DNA of 64,000 nucleotides from Maricaulaceae bacterium (GTDB lineage: Bacteria > Pseudomonadota > Alphaproteobacteria > Caulobacterales > Maricaulaceae): the NCBI GenBank assembly GCA_026126205.1, contig JAHCJP010000001.1, positions 124,001-188,000 on the forward strand, written 5' to 3'. Made by a program: the position numbers and the translations under genes. Position 1 is the first letter of the stretch. The number at the start of each line of letters is the position of its first letter. Shown here piece by piece: positions 31,300 to 41,012 of the stretch. Under the pieces are notes generated by a model that saw nothing but the letters and a program-made list of their open reading frames with translations, had not been told where the DNA came from and searched no databases.

Positions 31300-32628
31300 A
31301 TGCCCATCGAAATCCTGATGCCCGCGCTGTCCCCGACGATGGAAGAGGGAACGCTGGCCAAATGGCTGGTCAAGGAAGGCGATGCGGTCAAATCCGGCGA
31401 TGTCATCGCCGAGATCGAGACCGACAAGGCGACCATGGAGGTCGAGGCGGTGGACGAGGGCACAGTGGGCAAGCTGCTGGTGTCCGGCGGAACCGAGGGC
31501 GTGAAGGTCAACGCCGTCATCGCCCTGCTGCTGGAAGAGGGCGAGGACGCCGCGGCGCTGAAGGACGCGGAAAAGAAAACGGAAAAGGCCGCCCCACCCC
31601 AACCCTCTCCCCGTGGGGGAGAGGGAGACAAACCTGCGGCGGCGGGAACCGAAGCCAAACCTTCCCCTCATCCTGAGGCGCCCGCGCAGCGGGCCACGAA
31701 GGACGAGGGTAAAGCCAATGGCCGCCTCAAGGCTTCGCCGCTGGCCAGACGCCTGGCCGAACAGGCGGGGATCGATCTGAAATCGCTGGCCGGCTCCGGC
31801 CCCGGCGGGCGCATCGTCAAGGCCGATGTCGAGGCGGCGAAATCCGGCGCCGCTCCGGCGCGGCCCGCCGCCGCGGCCGAGGCGCCGGCGCAAGACATCG
31901 ACGCCGACGAGCCGCTGGCCCCGTTCGGCATTCCGGCCAGCCGTTACGAGCTGATCAAGGCCGACAACATCACCAGGGTGGCGGCCAAGCGCCTGACCGA
32001 AAGCTTCCGCGACATTCCGCATTTTCCGCTCAGCGTCGATTGCGAGCTGGACGCGCTGCTCGCCTTCCGCAAACAGGCCAATGACAAGGCGCCGGACGGG
32101 GTGAAAATCTCGGTCAACGACATCCTGATCAAGGCCGCCGCCGTGGCGCTGAAACGCGTGCCCGAGGCCAATGCAAGCTGGGTCGGCGACGGGCGCATCG
32201 CGCGGCATAAACACGCCGATGTCTCGGTCGCCGTGGCGATAGAGGGCGGGCTGATCACCCCCATCGTCAAGGACGCGGATCAAAAGGGCCTCGCCGAGAT
32301 CAGCGCCGCGATGAAAGACCTCGCCGCCCGCGCGCGCGACCGCAAGCTGAAGCCAGAGGAGTTCCAGGGCGGAACCTTCAGCCTCTCCAATCTCGGCATG
32401 TTCGGGGTCAAATCCTTCGCCAGCATCATCAATCCGCCGCAGGGCATGATCCTGTCGGCCGGCGCCGGCGAGGAGCGCCCGGTGGTGAAAAACGGCGCGC
32501 TGGCGAAAGCCACCGTGATGACCGTGACGCTGACCTGCGATCACCGCGTCGTCGACGGCGCGGCGGGGGCGCGCTGGCTCGCCGTCTTCAAGGGCTTCGT
32601 CGAAGACCCGATGACGCTGTTGCTGTAG
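31300..32628 (+). CDS. pdhC: Dihydrolipoamide acetyltransferase, E2 of pyruvate dehydrogenase
   Basis: 442 residues: lipoyl domain (1-80, DKATMEVE), linker, E1/E3-binding domain (ASPLARRLAEQAGIDLKSL, GPGGRIVKADVE), and the catalytic core ending in DHRVVDGAAGARWL with the active His and Asp. It moves acetyl groups to CoA and forms the core of the complex. The linker includes PPQPSPRGGEG and SPHPEAPAQRATKDEGK, encoded by repeats of family A and family B, so two unrelated elements have entered the same linker. It starts five bases after pdhB. Confidence 0.95.
   Translation: MPIEILMPALSPTMEEGTLAKWLVKEGDAVKSGDVIAEIETDKATMEVEAVDEGTVGKLLVSGGTEGVKVNAVIALLLEEGEDAAALKDAEKKTEKAAPPQPSPRGGEGDKPAAAGTEAKPSPHPEAPAQRATKDEGKANGRLKASPLARRLAEQAGIDLKSLAGSGPGGRIVKADVEAAKSGAAPARPAAAAEAPAQDIDADEPLAPFGIPASRYELIKADNITRVAAKRLTESFRDIPHFPLSVDCELDALLAFRKQANDKAPDGVKISVNDILIKAAAVALKRVPEANASWVGDGRIARHKHADVSVAVAIEGGLITPIVKDADQKGLAEISAAMKDLAARARDRKLKPEEFQGGTFSLSNLGMFGVKSFASIINPPQGMILSAGAGEERPVVKNGALAKATVMTVTLTCDHRVVDGAAGARWLAVFKGFVEDPMTLLL
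31592..31625. repeat. Family A palindromic element inside pdhC
   Basis: CCCCACCCCAACCC leads into the stem CCCTCTCCCC-GT-GGGGGAGAGGG. It is the shorter relative of the element in pdhB at the matching linker position. Confidence 0.75.
31664..31709. repeat. Family B element inside pdhC
   Basis: It begins CCCCTCATCCTGAGG and ends GCCACGAAGGACGAGGG, as in the intergenic pair at 24721-24838. The frame is open through it. Confidence 0.75.
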
Positions 32629-32637
32629 GGGCGGACG

Positions 32638-34053
<1,416 letters not shown>

Positions 34054-34142
34054 TCCGCGACTTTGCATCCAGTCCGGCCCCGGCGCGCATCTGACTGTGC
34101 AAAGGGCGCGTTTTCCGCGCGTCCGTGACGGGAGATGCAACA

Positions 34143-34883
34143 ATGAAAACCCTGGTTTCGGTAATGGCGATCGCCGCCGCGTGCGGCGTTTCGGCGGCGG
34201 GCGAGGCGCAGACGCCGGGCCGGGTCACCGGCTCCGGCATGATCGTCAATTATAATGGCGCCACGGACGGCCCGGCCAGCTTCAGCGGCATGACCGTCAA
34301 TGTGCGCGGCCGCATCGGCGGCGCGCTCAGCCTGGACGGCGCCCGCGTCACGGCGGATGTCGAGACCGGCGGCCCGGTGACCGCGGACGGCGCCTCGGTC
34401 ACCCTGCGCGGCGCAGCCGGCGGCGGGGCGAACCTGAACGGCGCCGATGTCACCGTGCACGCCGTCATCGCCGAGAACGTCACCGCCAACGCCGGGCGCA
34501 TCAGCTTTTCGCGCGACGCCCGCATCGGCGGCGATGTCGCCGTCAACGCCGGTTCGCTGACCCTGGACGGCGATGTGGACGGGGCGGTGCGCGCGCGCTT
34601 CGGTTCGGCCCGTATCGGCGGCCGCGTGGCGGGTCCGGTGCATCTGAGCGGCGAAGGCCGCGAAGGCGTGTTCCGCCGCGGGCGCATCAGCCGCGTTCAG
34701 GTGGCCGGCGATCTGCAGTCCGGCGGTTGGATCTGCGCGCGCGAGGTGCGGTTCGACGCCTCGGCCCGTGTCGGCGGCCCGCTGACCGTGGTGGCGGATT
34801 CCGAGCCGCGCTGGCCGGCCGGCTTCGACCGGTCGCAGGTTCGCTACGAGCCGCGCGATGGCGGAAGCTGCCGCGAGGCGTAA
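34143..34883 (+). CDS. Secreted bactofilin-like (polymer-forming) beta-repeat protein
   Basis: 246 residues with a signal peptide (MKTLVSVMAIAAACGVSAAG). Then come about ten short beta turns such as GRIGGALSLDGARVTADV and DARIGGDVAVNAGSLTLDG, the right-handed solenoid of bactofilins. It has no cytoplasmic form, so a periplasmic or surface structural role is more likely than a cytoskeletal one. A larger membrane-bound relative lies at 37389. GGGAG precedes the ATG. It meets the convergent GFA gene with no base between. Confidence 0.75.
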   Translation: MKTLVSVMAIAAACGVSAAGEAQTPGRVTGSGMIVNYNGATDGPASFSGMTVNVRGRIGGALSLDGARVTADVETGGPVTADGASVTLRGAAGGGANLNGADVTVHAVIAENVTANAGRISFSRDARIGGDVAVNAGSLTLDGDVDGAVRARFGSARIGGRVAGPVHLSGEGREGVFRRGRISRVQVAGDLQSGGWICAREVRFDASARVGGPLTVVADSEPRWPAGFDRSQVRYEPRDGGSCREA

Positions 34884-35381
34884 CTAGGATCCGGTTTCCT
34901 GACCGGCGGGCCAGGATTCCGTATCATGGTCGGGATGTTGGCGGCTGGTTTTTCGGGCCAGAGCCGCTCCTTCGGGGTCGTCATCCTCGCTGGAGCCGAA
35001 GTTCGGCAGGTTCTGGAGTTGAGCCAGCTGCGGAAGCTTGCCTTCTATGCCGAGTTCGAATTCCAGCGTGATGGCGCCGGGCTGGTCAAACGCCCCGATC
35101 GATATCGAAATCCGCTCGCTTGCCTCGTTGTGAAAGAATAGCGGCGTGCCGCAACGGTTGCAGAACCCGCGCGCCACCCCTTGCGAGCTGAAGAATTTCG
35201 AGGGCTGGCCGCGGGTCCAGGTCAGATCCTTCAGCAGTACGCCGACGCGGGCGCCGAAGAAGTTTCCGGCGGCCTTCTGGCACATCCGGCAGTGGCAGAC
35301 ATGGGGGTTATCGCTTAGCGAGGCGGCGCGGAACCGGACAGCCCCGCACTGACAGCCGCCAGTAATGCCCTGTTCCGTCAT
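34884..35381 (-). CDS. GFA / CENP-V family protein
   Basis: 165 residues with the GFA zinc sites: GGCQCGAVRF, CHCRMCQK and FCNRCGTPLFF. The family includes a protein reported to help formaldehyde react with glutathione; most members have no known substrate. The C-terminus (about 120-165) is polar and unlike the family core. Convergent with the bactofilin-like gene and 12 bases after the ligase gene that is read in the same direction. Confidence 0.85.
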   Translation of the reverse strand: MTEQGITGGCQCGAVRFRAASLSDNPHVCHCRMCQKAAGNFFGARVGVLLKDLTWTRGQPSKFFSSQGVARGFCNRCGTPLFFHNEASERISISIGAFDQPGAITLEFELGIEGKLPQLAQLQNLPNFGSSEDDDPEGAALARKTSRQHPDHDTESWPAGQETGS

Positions 35382-35393
35382 GCGATCGTCCGG

Positions 35394-37061
35394 TCAGCCC
35401 TCCAGGTTTGATTTCACCAGCTTTTCGACCGCGACATAGTCCAGCTTGCCGGTGCCCAGCACCGGCACGGCGTCAACATGCATGACGCGGCGCGGGGCGG
35501 CCAGTTCGCTGATGCCGTGATTGCGGGCGAAGGCGATGAAATCGCCGCGGTCCGCCTGGGCGTAGTCGGTGACCAGGATGATCTGCTCGCCCTTGCGGTC
35601 GTCGGGGATGGCCACGGCGGCGTGGATATTATCGGGCCACAGCGAGCTGGCGCAGTTCTCGACCACGGCCAGAGACACCATCTCGCCGCCGATCTTGGCG
35701 AAGCGCTTCAGCCGGCCGCGGATGGTGATGCAGCCTTCCTCGTCGAAGGTGACGATGTCGCCGGTGTCATGCCAGCCGCCATCGGGCGCCTCCACCACGC
35801 CCGGCGCGCTGGAACGCACATAACCCTTCATCACGTTCGGTCCGCGCACCAGCAGCTTGCCGCCCCTGTCGATGCCGGGCACTGGCTCCAGCTTCGCCTC
35901 CATGCCGGGCAGCAGCTTGCCGACCGTGCCGGGACGGTTGCGGCCGGGCTGGTTCACCGCGATCACGGGCGCGGCCTCGGTGACGCCATAGCCCTCGACC
36001 ACCTCCAGCCCGAAACGGCGGCGCACCATGGCGCGGGTCTCGTCACGCACCCGCTCGGCCCCACACACGGCGAAGCGCAGCGATTTCAGGTCGTCATCGT
36101 CGGCGGAGCGCGCGTACTGGCCCAGGAAGGTGTCGGTGGCGAACAGGATGGTGGCCTTGGTCTCGCCGACCCGCTTGGCGATGGTCTTCGCCTGCAGCGG
36201 CGAGGGGTGCAGCGCCGAGGGAATGCCGGCCAGGATCGGCAGCAGCAGGCCGCCGGTCAGCCCGAAACAGTGGAAGGTGGGCAGCGGATTGTAGACGATG
36301 TCCGTGTCGTAGATCTCCACATGGTCCAGCACCTGCTCGACATTGGAGACCAGGTTGGCGTGGCTCAGCACCACCCCCTTCGGATCGCCCTCGGTGCCTG
36401 AGGTGAACAGATACACGGCGATGGCGTCCGGATCGGGATTGGCGCGGATCAGCGCCGGCGCGAACAGGCCGAGAATGGCGCTGATCTTGTCCACCGGCGT
36501 CAGCGCCTCGCGCACGTCCTCCAGGTAGATGATCTCGTGGTCCTCGGCCAGCGCGTCGCGAAGCGATTCCAGCCCGGCCAGCTCGATGAATTTATGGGCG
36601 GTGACGATCTTCGTCGCCTGGGCCGTCTTGCACGCGGTCTTCAGCGCCTTGGCGCCGGCGGTGAAGTTCAGCATCGCCGGCACACGGCCGTATACGGTGA
36701 TGGCGAAGAAGCCGATGGCCGATCCAGCGCCGGTGGGCAGCATCAGGGCCACCTTTTCGCCCGGCTTCGTCATTCGCCGTAGCGCGCTGCCCAGCGCGTA
36801 GCTGGCCTTGACCATGTCGTCATAGGTTAGCTGGCGGCCGTCGGCGTCGATGATCGCCAGCTTCTTGCCGCCGAAGCGCCGGCGCGCGCGCGACAGCGCT
36901 GCGGGCAGGTTACGCCGGCCTTTCTCGAGCCGGAACGGCGCGCCTTTCTGGACGCCGTCGTCAGCGGGGGCGGGGACGTCAGTCGGCTCGGTCCCGCCGC
37001 CGCTGGATGTTTCATCCGCGGCGTGGGCGGCGGCCGCATAGGCGGTCGTCCTGTCGGTCAT
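35394..37061 (-). CDS. AMP-dependent acyl-CoA/acyl-ACP synthetase
   Basis: 555 residues, adenylate-forming enzyme. The P-loop-like motif is YLFTSGTEGDPKGVVLSH; GYGVTEAAPVIAVN and DTGDIVTFDEEGCITIRGRL are the usual A5 and A7-A8 motifs. The end GTGKLDYVAVEKLV carries the catalytic Lys. The sequence recalls the ligase half of Aas (acyl-ACP/phospholipid recycling) more than classic FadD; no acyltransferase domain is present. Upstream lie two TTTGTTAC repeats that may bind a regulator. Confidence 0.85.
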   Translation of the reverse strand: MTDRTTAYAAAAHAADETSSGGGTEPTDVPAPADDGVQKGAPFRLEKGRRNLPAALSRARRRFGGKKLAIIDADGRQLTYDDMVKASYALGSALRRMTKPGEKVALMLPTGAGSAIGFFAITVYGRVPAMLNFTAGAKALKTACKTAQATKIVTAHKFIELAGLESLRDALAEDHEIIYLEDVREALTPVDKISAILGLFAPALIRANPDPDAIAVYLFTSGTEGDPKGVVLSHANLVSNVEQVLDHVEIYDTDIVYNPLPTFHCFGLTGGLLLPILAGIPSALHPSPLQAKTIAKRVGETKATILFATDTFLGQYARSADDDDLKSLRFAVCGAERVRDETRAMVRRRFGLEVVEGYGVTEAAPVIAVNQPGRNRPGTVGKLLPGMEAKLEPVPGIDRGGKLLVRGPNVMKGYVRSSAPGVVEAPDGGWHDTGDIVTFDEEGCITIRGRLKRFAKIGGEMVSLAVVENCASSLWPDNIHAAVAIPDDRKGEQIILVTDYAQADRGDFIAFARNHGISELAAPRRVMHVDAVPVLGTGKLDYVAVEKLVKSNLEG

Positions 37062-37388
37062 CTCATCCTCCCGTCGCGCGATTCGCTTCGCCGCGCGTTT
37101 TGTTACCGTTTGTTACAAAATAGCTGTCCCGGGGACCGGAAGGAAGGGTGTCGCGGCGGCAGGGTTTCGAAATTTTCACCCGGCCAGTCATTTTCTTGCA
37201 ACGCATTGTATAAAAACAAGGAACTGGATTTTTGCGTCATAATTCCGTATCGATAAGTGAAAAAAATTTATCGAAAATCGAAAAATCGCTTTGATATCGA
37301 ATTTCGATATGGTAGCAGTGAATCCGAGGCTGAACGACGCGTAAGGCCGCCCAAACGGGTGGCCAGGTCCAGGCCAAGGGAGACGACG
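37062..37388. other. Divergent AT-rich intergenic region between the ligase and bactofilin-like genes
   Basis: No gene seen. TTTGTTAC occurs twice (37099-37106 and 37109-37116), one helical turn apart, near the ligase start. At 37246-37310 lies a cluster of TATCGATA, TTATCGA and ATCGAAA motifs. The region is much richer in A+T than its flanks and must hold promoters for both genes. Confidence 0.7.
37294..37310. promoter_or_regulatory. Palindrome ATATCGAA-T-TTCGATAT
   Basis: A perfect 8+8 dyad, 79 bases before the bactofilin-like start, with a second dyad TATCGATA at 37249-37256. Candidate operator or promoter element; regulator unknown. Confidence 0.6.
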
Positions 37389-38633
37389 ATGTTCTTCAGA
37401 TTTATTTCCGCCTGCGCCGTCCTGATCAGTATGGCTGCGGCCCCCGCCGCCGCTCAGATGATCGGCGGCGACATCACCCTGCGTGATCAGAATCGCGAAG
37501 GCGATTTGCGAGTAATCGCAGGCGATTTCACCTATACGGGCCGGCTTGGCGGCGATTTGTCGGTGATCGGCGGCGACATAACGGTCGACGCGGTCATCGG
37601 CGGATCCGCCAGCATCGTCGGCGGCAATGTCGAGCTGAGCGGTGAGACCGGCCGCGGCCTGCATGTCGCTTCCGGCGTGGCTGAAATCGACGCCAGCATT
37701 GGCGGCGACGCCGACATTGCGGCGGGGGTGATCCGCGTCCGTGGCGCCGTTGTCGGCGACCTGAAAGCGGCTGGCGCGGTGGTCACCGTCGGCGAGACGG
37801 CCCATATCGGCGGCCGGCTGCATGGCGCCGGAGAGCGCCTGAGCATCGCCGGCCGCGTCGAGGGCGGCGCCCGCATCCGCGCCGAGGAAGTCACGGTCAG
37901 CGGCGTGATCCGCGGCGATATCGACGCTGAAGCCAACAGCTTCACCATCGCGCCCGGCGGCCGCATAGAAGGCGCGTTGCGCCTGCGTGGCGCGGCGGCG
38001 CCGGTGATCGCCGAGGGCGCCGAGGTGACTGGCGAGATCGATTACGCCTATGCCGATGTTTTCCGGCATGCGCGCGGCATGCGCGACATAAACGTGCGTA
38101 TCCCTTTCATGCCCAGCATTCGCGCGCTCAGCGTGCCGATCACCTTCAGCGCCTTTCTGCTGGGTCTGCTGGCCTGCCTGGTCGCGCCGCGCGGCGTGGC
38201 CCGCATCGCCAGCGAGTTCCGGCGCCGCCCCTTCGCCTCGGGCGTGGTGGGGCTGGCGGTGTTCGCTTTCTCGCCGGTGCTGCTGGTGGCGCTGGTCGTG
38301 CTGCTGGCGATCACGGTGATCGGCGTGTTCCTGATCCCGGTGCTCGTTATTGGCTGGCCGCTGATGTTGTTCCTGTCATTCGCCTTCGGCGGGGTGGCGG
38401 TGGGCGACCTGATCTTCAACCGCCGGCCGGAGACGCCGCTGGGCCTCGGTCTGCGCGCGGTGTCGCTGCTGGTGGTGCTGGTGGCGGTGGCCGCGCTGGG
38501 CGTGTCGCCCTTCCTGGGCTTCACCGCCGGCCTGATCCTGATGTGCATCGGGCTTGGCGCGTGGATTTTCGCAATGGGCAAGCGCAACGGCGCCGCGGCG
38601 TCCGAACCGGCGCCGGCGCCCGCCGCAGCCTGA
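37389..38633 (+). CDS. Bactofilin-like protein with C-terminal membrane domain
   Basis: 414 residues: signal peptide (to about AAAPAAAQ, residue 22), a periplasmic beta-solenoid of repeats like GRLGGDLSVIGGDITVD and GGSASIVGGNVELSG (25-230), then four or five membrane segments (about 245-400) and a short Pro/Ala tail. Proteins of this type are annotated as polymer-forming. The solenoid outside and membrane part inside suggest an envelope scaffold. It is a distant paralogue of the protein at 34143. The long frame upstream of ATG 37389 is AT-rich promoter DNA and rejected. Confidence 0.78.
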   Translation: MFFRFISACAVLISMAAAPAAAQMIGGDITLRDQNREGDLRVIAGDFTYTGRLGGDLSVIGGDITVDAVIGGSASIVGGNVELSGETGRGLHVASGVAEIDASIGGDADIAAGVIRVRGAVVGDLKAAGAVVTVGETAHIGGRLHGAGERLSIAGRVEGGARIRAEEVTVSGVIRGDIDAEANSFTIAPGGRIEGALRLRGAAAPVIAEGAEVTGEIDYAYADVFRHARGMRDINVRIPFMPSIRALSVPITFSAFLLGLLACLVAPRGVARIASEFRRRPFASGVVGLAVFAFSPVLLVALVVLLAITVIGVFLIPVLVIGWPLMLFLSFAFGGVAVGDLIFNRRPETPLGLGLRAVSLLVVLVAVAALGVSPFLGFTAGLILMCIGLGAWIFAMGKRNGAAASEPAPAPAAA

Positions 38634-38685
38634 TGTATTCCGCGGCCGGCGGTGCGCGCCGGCCGCCATTTTCCGGGAGAGACAC

Positions 38686-39048
38686 ATGAAACGAATGATG
38701 ATCGCCGCCAGCGCGGCCGTACTGCTGGCGTCAGCGGCCTTCGCCGGTGATGGCGGAAACCTCGCCGGTTCGACCGTTCGCGTCACAGGGTCAGATGGAT
38801 CGGTGTTTGAAATCACCTTCCACGCCGGCGGCGCCTATGCCGATCATCGCGGCCCCACCGGCGTCTGGGAATTGAACGGCGAAGAGCTGTGCCTGACCAA
38901 TGATCCGGTGACGCTCGAGGATGGCGGCGAGTTCCCGTCCCAGACCCAGTGCGGACCGTGGAATCCGGCCCTGGCGCCCGGCGAAGTCTGGGAGACGGAA
39001 GGATGGGCGCCTGAAGGCCGCCTGATCACGATTGAAATGCTGGGCTAA
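38686..39048 (+). CDS. Small secreted protein, tandem paralogue 1
   Basis: 120 residues with a signal peptide (MKRMMIAASAAVLLASAAFA). The mature part includes VFEITFHAGGAYADHRGPTG, ELCLTN and SQTQCGPWNPAL; two cysteines are likely bonded. The next gene encodes a relative with the same motifs. The same leader GGGAGAGAC precedes both starts. No family recognised; a beta-rich fold is likely. Confidence 0.72.
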   Translation: MKRMMIAASAAVLLASAAFAGDGGNLAGSTVRVTGSDGSVFEITFHAGGAYADHRGPTGVWELNGEELCLTNDPVTLEDGGEFPSQTQCGPWNPALAPGEVWETEGWAPEGRLITIEMLG

Positions 39049-39109
39049 CGCCGCCCGGCCTGGTTTCGCGGCTGGCGATCCCGCTGGCTGCATTTTGTGG
39101 GAGAGACGC

Positions 39110-39469
39110 ATGAAACGCATGATGATCGCGGCGGTGGCCGCCCTGATGGCCGCCCCGGCCTTCGCTGACGGCCCCGGCGGCTACACGCTGCGGATCACCG
39201 CCAGCAATGGCGAGATGTCCGAGAGTTTCGAGATCAGCTTCGCCAGCGATGGCGGCTATACGGACTCGCGCGGCCCCAGCGGCGCTTGGGAAGTACATGA
39301 AGGCGAGCTGTGCCTGACCAATCACGCTTTCACCACGCCTGCCGGGCAGGAGGTCCCCTCCATGACCCAGTGCGGCCCGTGGGAAGGAGCGATGCAGCCG
39401 GGTGAGGCGATGGACCTGAACGGTTGGGCGCCCGAGGGCGTCACTATCACCGTCGAGCGGGTCAGCTGA
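39110..39469 (+). CDS. Small secreted protein, tandem paralogue 2
   Basis: 119 residues, signal peptide MKRMMIAAVAALMAAPAFA, mature motifs ESFEISFASDGGYTDSRGPSG, ELCLTN and SMTQCGPWEGAM shared with the previous gene. It arose by tandem duplication; the two now differ at many residues. A strong terminator follows. Confidence 0.72.
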   Translation: MKRMMIAAVAALMAAPAFADGPGGYTLRITASNGEMSESFEISFASDGGYTDSRGPSGAWEVHEGELCLTNHAFTTPAGQEVPSMTQCGPWEGAMQPGEAMDLNGWAPEGVTITVERVS

Positions 39470-39494
39470 CGCCGCAGCGCATGGACGATGAAAG

Positions 39495-39526
39495 CCGGGC
39501 GGCGGTCCTTCGGGGCCGCCGCCCGG
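39495..39526. terminator. Bidirectional terminator between convergent genes
   Basis: CCGGGCGGCGG (39495-39505) pairs with CCGCCGCCCGG (39516-39526) around a short loop, between the secreted-protein pair and the Sel1 gene. Confidence 0.75.
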
Positions 39527-39538
39527 TTCACCCTCGTT

Positions 39539-40339
39539 TCAGTTCTGGCCGAGGGGCTGGAACTCCGCCGCGCGCGCTTCGGCCCGCAGGCGTTCGCCTT
39601 CGCCAAGGCGCCGCGCCGCCATATCCCTGCCGCGCCAGGCTTCGGCATGGTTCTGCGCTGCAGCGAGGATGAACCAGACATAGGCCTCGAAATAGTCAGG
39701 CGCCCCCAGATCGCCTTCATAGAGCATGACGCCGAGATTGTACTGGGCGGGAGCCAGCCCCATCACCGCCGCCTGGCGGAAGAGATGCACCGCCGCCTCG
39801 TAATCCCGCTCGACGCCGCGCCCGTCCCTGTAGAGGACGGCCAGATTGTACATGGCGTAATCATCGCCCTGGTCCGCGGCGAGACGGTACCAGCGCGCGG
39901 CCTCCGCCGGGTCGGGATCGATGCCCCGGCCGCGCTCGTACATGACACCGAGATTGAACTGCGCGTCGCGGAAACCCTGGTCCGCGGCGGCGCGGTACCA
40001 GTAAACAGCCTGTGCGTGGTCCACCGGGCCGCCCTGGCCGTTACGCAGCATCTGGCCGAGATTGTACTGGGCGCGCGCCAGCCCCTGTTCAGCGGCGAGG
40101 CGGTAGAGGCGGATCGCCTCGGCATGGTCGCTCTGTACGCCATGGCCGAAGAAATACATCCGCCCCAGGCCCAGTTGCGCCTCGGCGTCTCCGGCTTCGG
40201 CCAGAGGCGCCCATATGGCGCGGGCGGTTTCATAGTCGCCGGCGCGCCAGGCGGCGTCGCCGTCCTGCGCGGTCTGGGCGAGGGCGCCGGCGGCGAGGCT
40301 AAGCGCGGCGAAAAGGGCGGTCGTCAGGCGTATCGGCAT
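39539..40339 (-). CDS. Secreted Sel1-repeat protein
   Basis: 266 residues: signal peptide MPIRLTTALFAALSLAAGAL, then about six Sel1-like repeats (AEAQLGLGRMYFFGHGVQ, ARAQYNLGQMLRNGQGGP, RDAQFNLGVMYERGRGID). Sel1 solenoids bind other proteins, often in envelope or signalling roles. ATG 40339 is chosen because it begins the signal peptide. Confidence 0.85.
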   Translation of the reverse strand: MPIRLTTALFAALSLAAGALAQTAQDGDAAWRAGDYETARAIWAPLAEAGDAEAQLGLGRMYFFGHGVQSDHAEAIRLYRLAAEQGLARAQYNLGQMLRNGQGGPVDHAQAVYWYRAAADQGFRDAQFNLGVMYERGRGIDPDPAEAARWYRLAADQGDDYAMYNLAVLYRDGRGVERDYEAAVHLFRQAAVMGLAPAQYNLGVMLYEGDLGAPDYFEAYVWFILAAAQNHAEAWRGRDMAARRLGEGERLRAEARAAEFQPLGQN

Positions 40340-40420
40340 GGCTGTCCTCTTGCAGGCCGAGGATAGCCGCCGCCCGCGCGCCTGGCCAACTGACAAGCCG
40401 GGTCAGGCGGCGGACGCGAA

Positions 40421-40457
40421 AAGGCCCCGCGCTCCCTCGCGGGGAGGGCGGGGCCTT
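40421..40457 (-). terminator. Rho-independent terminator of the small membrane-protein gene
   Basis: AAGGCCCCGC (40421-40430) pairs with GCGGGGCCTT (40448-40457); on the minus strand the stem ends in TTTT. It lies 24 bases past the stop of the gene at 40481. Confidence 0.75.
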
Positions 40458-40480
40458 CGCAGACGGAATGCGCCTTTCGC

Positions 40481-40804
40481 CTAGCTGGCGGCGGCGGGTT
40501 TCAGACGCTCGACGGTGACCATGATGATCACCATCACCGAGGCTGCCGCCAGGACGGAGCCATAGCTGCCCAGGATCGCGGTCAGATACTGGCCGATCTC
40601 CGGAATGCCTCCGAGGGCGCCGGAGCCTCCCGCCATCAGGAAGATGGCGGCGATCAACACGCCGCGGCGGTGGTCAGCGGACACGAAGAATCCGCCGGCC
40701 AGGCCGAGGATGATCAGGATCAGCCCCGCGAACTCGAACTGCACGAAGGCGAAAATGATGGCGGCGAGAATGGCGACCGCCCAGATGATTTTGGCTAGAG
40801 ACAT
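40481..40804 (-). CDS. Small integral membrane protein
   Basis: 107 residues with three or four membrane segments (IIWAVAILAAIIFAFVQF, LILIILGLAGGFFV, VLIAAIFLMAGGSG, VLAAASVMVIIMVTV). No family recognised. ATG 40804 is chosen since the codons upstream lie in non-coding DNA and GAGGAAAG precedes it. Single-gene unit with its own terminator. Confidence 0.7.
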   Translation of the reverse strand: MSLAKIIWAVAILAAIIFAFVQFEFAGLILIILGLAGGFFVSADHRRGVLIAAIFLMAGGSGALGGIPEIGQYLTAILGSYGSVLAAASVMVIIMVTVERLKPAAAS

Positions 40805-41012
40805 GCTTTCCTCCCCAGGAAACCGTCTTGTTTCACGCGCATCAGACTCAGCGCGATGGGCGAGGCTAGTCAGCATGCGGCGCGATTAGCAAGCAAAAAC
40901 TAGCCTGTAGCTTGAATCTACAAGGCGTTTTTCAACTGACGGGGGCGATGCGGTAAGAAAAGAAGTGCGCATTAACCATTTGTATCTGCAAAGCTTTTGC
41001 GCGGCTTCCCGC

